Assembly: GCA_964594125.1 (NCBI GenBank)
Contig: CAZQLL010000017.1
Coordinates: 29,766 to 93,765 of the forward strand
Source of the DNA: CAVRZJ01 sp964594125
GTDB taxonomy: Bacteria > Acidobacteriota > Thermoanaerobaculia > Thermoanaerobaculales > Thermoanaerobaculaceae
Direction: 5' to 3'
Length of the DNA stretch: 64,000 nucleotides
Under the pieces are notes generated by a model. That model was not told the origin of the DNA. It searched no databases and saw nothing but the letters and a program-made list of their open reading frames with translations. Both the position numbers and the translations under genes were made by a program. This document shows positions 60,026-64,000 of this stretch, piece by piece. Within the stretch, counting starts at the first letter, position 1, and every line of letters starts with the position of its first letter.

Positions 60026-62257
60026 CTAGAACCGCTGCCCCAGCGTGATGTACACGCGGTCGCGCCCGCCCTCCGCCATGCCGTAGCCGAGGTAGATCGG
60101 CCCGATCGGGGTGATCGCCGCGACGAACGGGCCGCCGCTGGCGATCAGCGCGTCCCACGTCACGGGCGCGTCGATCGCGAAGACGTTCCCGACCTCCGCC
60201 GAGACGCCGACGAACGCGCGCAGTCGGAGGCTCGAGACGTCGAGCCGCGCGACGCGCCGGTAGTACATCATGCGCCCGAGCACGAGCCGCCCGCCGAGCA
60301 GCTCGAAGTTGCCGTAGCCGGACAGCCGGCCGAGGCCGCCGAGCGCGAAGATGCTGGCCAGGCCGCCGGCGGCGTCAAGGTTCTCGCCGACCTCGAGGTA
60401 CGGTGCGACGGTGTTCTCTCCCCACGAGAAGGCTTGGTCGGCGATCAGGCTCCAGCGCCGGAACGACGCCTCGGCGCCCAGCGACTCGCTGCCGTGGTCC
60501 CAGGTCGCCTCCACTCTGGTGCCGACCCGGTTGAGCACGGCGCGGTCGCGCGTGTCCACGCGGAAACGCACGCGCGTCCCGCCGGTCGCCTCGCTGAACG
60601 ACGGGAAGATCGTGGCGAAGCCGCTCTCCGGCGAGCCGTCGAAGTTGCCGCGATAGAGGGTGAAGGCAACATCTCCCCACCGGCCGAGAACGCGGCCGAT
60701 GTCGAGGTGCGCCTCCCAATGCTCGATCTGAAACCGCCCCAGCACCACGCCGTCGGACCAGATCGGCAGCAGCTCGCGCGACGCCTCCGCGCCGGGGCTG
60801 GCGTACCATCGCTGCGAGACCTCCAGCGGCTGGTACAGCTCGGTGGCGAGCCGCAGCGGTTCTCCCATCTCGAGCGTGGTGGCGATCTCGCCGCCGAGAC
60901 GGTTGATCGGCTGCACGAGGTGCCGCAGGTAGACGCTGTAGGTGTTGTGGCCCTCGAGGTCGTCCTCGAGGTAGAGACCGAGCTGCAGGCTGTCGCGTCC
61001 GTAGGGAGGCGGCGGCGTGGTCAGGACCAGCGTGTCGCCGTGCGGGCGGGGCTCCAGCCGCGTGCCGATCGTGCCGAAGGCGTCGAGCGCCTTGAGGTCC
61101 ATCACGCTCTCGCGCAGGACGCCGAGGTCGAGCACGCTTCCGACCTCGATCGGGAGGTTCGCGCGCACCACGCCGTCCGCGAGGCCGCTCGTGTTGTCGA
61201 CCTCGACGGCCTCGACGAGGATCCTCTCCCGCTCGCGCGACCGCCGCCGTGCAAGAAACTCCTGCCACTCGGACTCGCTCGCGGCGAAGCGGCGCAGGTC
61301 GTCGGCGCGGGCGCGAGCGGCCGCCTCGCCGATCCCCACCGCCTCGGCGGCGCGGTCGAAGGCGAGGAAGCCGATGTCGCCGAGCTCGGGACGGATGTAC
61401 ACGTCGCCGGGCTGCACGGCGCGGACGTCCTCGACGCGGTTGAACGCCGTGAGCATCGAGTTCATGCGGGAGAACACCGACCAGAAGTCCTCGAACTGCT
61501 GGCCCTCCCTCACCAGGGGACTGGTGATGTCGATCGCGACGACGGCGCCCGCTCCAAGGTCGCGCGCAATGCGGATCGGCAGGTTGGCCACGGCGCCGCC
61601 GTCGGAGAGCGTCTTGCCGTCGCGCTCCACCGCCGGGAACATTCCTGGGATCGCCATGCTCGCCCGCATCGCCCGCGACAACCGTCCGCGGTCGATGACC
61701 ACCGCCTCGCCGGTGCCGACGTCGACCGCGACCGCCCGGAACGGGATAGCCAGCCGGTCGAACTCCTCCGGCGCCGAGGACACCATCTCGAGCGAGTCGA
61801 GCAGCAGCTCGAGCCGCTGACCGCCGAGCACGCCCGGCGGCACGTACGGCTTGAGGCCGCGGAAGTGCAGCTTGCCCTGGATGTACATCCGCGAGTCGTC
61901 GAGCTTACGCCGGAAGGGTTTCTCGCGTCGCGGTACGGTATCGGAGAACACCTCTCCCCAGTCGAGCTCCGGGAGCAGGCGCTCGATCTCGTCCGGCGAC
62001 CACCCCGCCGCGTACAGGCCGCCGACGATCGAGCCCATGCTCGTGCCAACCAGCAGGTCGGGGACGACGTGCAGCTCCTCGAGCACCTTGAGCGCGCCGA
62101 TGTGGGCGGCGCCGCGGGCGCCGCCGCCGCTGAGCACGAGCGCCAGGCGCGGGCGCTCTGCCGCCGGCGGCGCCGCCTGGGCGCCGACGAGCACCGGGAC
62201 GGCGGTCGCGAGCAGCAGGAACAGCGCAATCCGGCGTGAGGCAAAGCCACTGGTCAT
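60026..62257 (-). CDS. Patatin-like phospholipase fused to an Omp85-type beta-barrel (PlpD-like)
   Basis: 743 aa. Signal peptide (1-26). Patatin domain (about 35-320): G-G-G-A-R-G oxyanion motif, G-T-S-M-G nucleophile elbow and D-G-G. A POTRA-like segment (about 330-420) and a C-terminal 16-strand barrel with alternating hydrophobic strands ending in F (final Y-I-T-L-G-Q-R-F, outer-membrane targeting signal). This is the layout of PlpD (type Vd secretion) in Pseudomonas and related enzymes in other Gram-negatives. It would present or secrete a lipase at the surface. TAGAATCGC at 62285-62277 reads toward it. Confidence 0.9.
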   Translation of the reverse strand: MTSGFASRRIALFLLLATAVPVLVGAQAAPPAAERPRLALVLSGGGARGAAHIGALKVLEELHVVPDLLVGTSMGSIVGGLYAAGWSPDEIERLLPELDWGEVFSDTVPRREKPFRRKLDDSRMYIQGKLHFRGLKPYVPPGVLGGQRLELLLDSLEMVSSAPEEFDRLAIPFRAVAVDVGTGEAVVIDRGRLSRAMRASMAIPGMFPAVERDGKTLSDGGAVANLPIRIARDLGAGAVVAIDITSPLVREGQQFEDFWSVFSRMNSMLTAFNRVEDVRAVQPGDVYIRPELGDIGFLAFDRAAEAVGIGEAAARARADDLRRFAASESEWQEFLARRRSRERERILVEAVEVDNTSGLADGVVRANLPIEVGSVLDLGVLRESVMDLKALDAFGTIGTRLEPRPHGDTLVLTTPPPPYGRDSLQLGLYLEDDLEGHNTYSVYLRHLVQPINRLGGEIATTLEMGEPLRLATELYQPLEVSQRWYASPGAEASRELLPIWSDGVVLGRFQIEHWEAHLDIGRVLGRWGDVAFTLYRGNFDGSPESGFATIFPSFSEATGGTRVRFRVDTRDRAVLNRVGTRVEATWDHGSESLGAEASFRRWSLIADQAFSWGENTVAPYLEVGENLDAAGGLASIFALGGLGRLSGYGNFELLGGRLVLGRMMYYRRVARLDVSSLRLRAFVGVSAEVGNVFAIDAPVTWDALIASGGPFVAAITPIGPIYLGYGMAEGGRDRVYITLGQRF

Positions 62258-62279
62258 TGCGGGTGCCCTTTCCAGCGCG

Positions 62280-62285
62280 ATTCTA
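62280..62285 (-). promoter_or_regulatory. Putative -10 box TAGAAT of the patatin/OMP gene
   Basis: TAGAATCGC on the minus strand, 22 nt before the ATG. The 62258-62623 stretch (366 bp) otherwise shows no supported gene; one short Arg/Cys-rich frame there is rejected. Confidence 0.45.
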
Positions 62286-62623
62286 CGACGCCGCGGTCAC
62301 GCCGGGCGTCGCGCCTGGCGGACCGGAACCCACAGGCCGAGGAGCAGCAGCAAGAGGACGGCCGCAAGGCGCTGCGCCATCCGCAGCACGAGGTGGTGGC
62401 GACCTCGCCGCGCGCGGCCACTGGGGCGCGGCTCACGAGTCCGTACAGGTCGCGCATTCAGGCCGCTCGCGCCTCGCGCAGGACGGAGCACCGCGTGGTC
62501 GCCGCCGCCGTGTCCGGCGGTTGCGGCATCGAGCCCGGCCCGTTCCTCGGCTGGACCGTCGTCCCAGAGTGGGAGCCGTGATCCGGCAGCCGGCGGCGGC
62601 CTGATTCGGACCTGCGGGCAGGG

Positions 62624-63781
62624 TCAGCGCTTCGTTGCCAGCAGGTCCTCCACCGACTCGACGCGGACACCGGGTACGACCGCGCGAGGGCCCGCCTGAA
62701 CCGACCTGGCCACGACGATGCACTCGACATCGCGGTCCGTGATCGCCGCAGCCAGGCGGGTCAGCGGTCGCGCCATGTCCGGCGTGACCGTCCTGCTCCA
62801 CTTCGCCTCGATCAGCCGCAGGGCGCCCGCCGGGCCCGGGACGACGAAGTCGACCTCCAATCCCTGCTGGTCGCGGAAATGGAAGATCTCGGGGCGGCGG
62901 CCGGCGTTGACCTGGTTCTTTACCAGCTCCGTGGCGATGAACCCCTCGAAGCACGGCCCGATGAACGGCGACCGCTCGAGCTCGGCCGCGGTCGCCACGC
63001 CGAGCAGCGCGCACAGCAGCCCCGAGTCGACCCAGTAGAGCTTGGGAGACTTGATCAGTCGCTTGCCGTAGTTCTCAAAGAAGGGCGGGACGAGGAGGAC
63101 GTGGCCGGTGACCTCGAGCACTGCCAGCCAGGACGTGATCGTCGGCACCGAGACGCCGAGCGGTGCCGCCAGGTGGGTCTTGTTCACCACCTGTCCGCTG
63201 CGGGTCGCGAGCAGCGCGAGGAAGCGCCGGAACGTGGCGAGGTCGCGGACCTGGAGCAGCGAGCGGACGTCGCGTTCGATGTAGGTCAGGATGTACGAGC
63301 GGAACCAGTCCGCGGCGATCCGCGGCCTGAGCACGACCTCGGGGAATCCCCCGCGCATCAGGTTCCATCTGCCCTTCTCGCGGTAGGACAACGGCAGCAG
63401 CGTGAATACGGCCGCTCTCCCGGCCATCGACTCGCCGACCCCTTTCATCAGCGAGAAGTCCTGCGAGCCTGTCAGCAGCCAGCGCCCGCCGCGTGACGGG
63501 GAGCCGTCGATGAGGGCACGAACGTACGGGAGGATCTCGGGCACATGCTGCACCTCGTCGAGGATCGCCGGGAGGCGCAGCTCGGCGAGCCATCCCCGGG
63601 GGTCGGCGCGGACGCGGGCAATCACGTCTGGATCTTCGAGGAGGTGGTACGACGCACCGGGGAAGGCATGCCGCACCAGGTACGTCTTCCCCGAGCGCCG
63701 AGGGCCGGTGAGCACGACGGCCGGGAACGACCGTGCCGCGCGCTGAAGTGTCGTGGCGAGCTCGCGGGCGATGTAGGGCAT
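62624..63781 (-). CDS. AAA+ ATPase with DUF4143 (archaeal ATPase-like, nuclease-fold C-terminus)
   Basis: 385 aa from ATG 63781 with CAGGAG upstream. Walker A G-P-R-R-S-G-K-T-Y (about 27), Walker B A-I-L-D-E-V-Q-H-V, and sensor I T-G-S-Q-D-F-S-L-M-K. The C-terminal DUF4143 part (about 200-385) includes the restriction-nuclease-like E-V-D-F-V-V and E-A-K-W segments. Such proteins are widespread, patchy, and often mobile; function is unknown. Its upstream region is the most AT-rich in the window. Confidence 0.88.
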   Translation of the reverse strand: MPYIARELATTLQRAARSFPAVVLTGPRRSGKTYLVRHAFPGASYHLLEDPDVIARVRADPRGWLAELRLPAILDEVQHVPEILPYVRALIDGSPSRGGRWLLTGSQDFSLMKGVGESMAGRAAVFTLLPLSYREKGRWNLMRGGFPEVVLRPRIAADWFRSYILTYIERDVRSLLQVRDLATFRRFLALLATRSGQVVNKTHLAAPLGVSVPTITSWLAVLEVTGHVLLVPPFFENYGKRLIKSPKLYWVDSGLLCALLGVATAAELERSPFIGPCFEGFIATELVKNQVNAGRRPEIFHFRDQQGLEVDFVVPGPAGALRLIEAKWSRTVTPDMARPLTRLAAAITDRDVECIVVARSVQAGPRAVVPGVRVESVEDLLATKR

Positions 63782-63813
63782 CTGTCTCTCCTGGCGCCGT
63801 CGGTGCTGTGAGA

Positions 63814-63842
63814 ATTCTAAAATAACACTTTCAATAGCTCAA
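63814..63842 (-). promoter_or_regulatory. Promoter TTGAGC-17-TAGAAT of the DUF4143 ATPase
   Basis: On the minus strand TTGAGC (63842-63837), 17-bp spacer, TAGAAT (63819-63814), 32 nt before the ATG. The surrounding AT-rich stretch is unlike the rest of the window. Beyond it (63843-64000) no gene is seen. Confidence 0.65.
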
Positions 63843-64000
63843 GACATCACCGTTCCGTCGGCGGAGAGCATGCCTCCGCTACGATCGCTGCTGCGCCGAG
63901 GTCGCGCGAGTTGCGTGCGATCGGGCGACTACGGAGAGGTCTGCGCGCGCGACGGGCGCCGCGTCACGAAGGGTCCGGTGCGGGTCCGGGGCTCCTGTTA

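Noticed and set aside
62254..62457. Short Arg/Cys-rich frames between the patatin/OMP and ATPase genes
   Set aside because: No ribosome site or homology; composition typical of random GC-rich frames.
1..64000. tRNA, rRNA, CRISPR arrays, insertion sequences, attachment sites or replication origins
   Set aside because: None was recognised when reading the gene-free stretches on both strands; short or divergent tRNAs cannot be fully excluded without a covariance search.

Overview
This window is very GC-rich, densely coded DNA from a Gram-negative bacterium. The envelope genes lptE, a patatin/beta-barrel fusion, an EnvC-like protein, several lipoproteins and DsbD show an outer membrane. The gene mix (eukaryote-type citrate synthase, indolepyruvate oxidoreductase, ferredoxin-like and tetraheme proteins, a duplicated-style PilT, a DUF4388 protein) suggests an Acidobacteriota/Thermoanaerobaculia-like or deltaproteobacterial-type lineage. 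That placement is inference, because no rRNA is present. I found 52 protein genes and no rRNA, tRNA, CRISPR array or insertion sequence.

Layout. 1-6.6 kb: metallopeptidase, GT39 glycosyltransferase and Fe-S protein (coupled), a frameshifted MFS transporter, and a secreted M6 protease. 6.9-16.3 kb: hybrid histidine kinase, SthA, rhomboid protease, citrate synthase, MurB. 16.3-19.4 kb (minus): sodium/sugar symporter, a 71-aa membrane protein and galactokinase. 19.6-20.9 kb (minus): a thioredoxin-like lipoprotein interrupted by one in-frame TGA exactly at the first redox cysteine, read here as a selenoprotein. 21-26.4 kb: gamma-glutamyltransferase, a membrane methyltransferase, and iorAB with a structured leader. 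26.7-33 kb: ribH-nusB-transglutaminase-DUF4388, then leuS-lptE. 33-40.2 kb: galE, AAG glycosylase, RluA, serine hydrolase-EnvC-CtpA-YibQ. 40.2-48.2 kb: OsmC, methyltransferase-dusB, FHA regulator, cdd, DsbD, tetraheme cytochrome. 48.5-59.9 kb: PilZ protein, exonuclease, CDF transporter, FmdB protein, three proteins of unknown function, cysS, M48 lipoprotein, PilT, bacterioferritin. 60-63.8 kb: patatin/OMP and a DUF4143 ATPase.

How the genes fit together. Secreted protease, gamma-glutamyltransferase and iorAB fit peptide and amino-acid use. Symporter plus galactokinase fit galactose uptake. DsbD (reductant export), the tetraheme cytochrome (needs reduced cysteines) and the putative selenocysteine thioredoxin-like lipoprotein could form a periplasmic thiol-redox network.

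Most notable: (1) the putative selenoprotein, with motif U-G-G-C and a SECIS-like hairpin whose apical loop begins 16 nt after the UGA; (2) a family of GC-rich palindromic intergenic repeats in at least seven places; (3) recurrent TAGAAT/TAGCAT boxes very close to start codons, suggesting leaderless or short-leader transcription; (4) a long hairpin-rich leader before iorA; (5) several proteins that keep a fold but have lost catalytic residues (EnvC-like, CtpA-like, patatin-like, sigma-54-activator-like).
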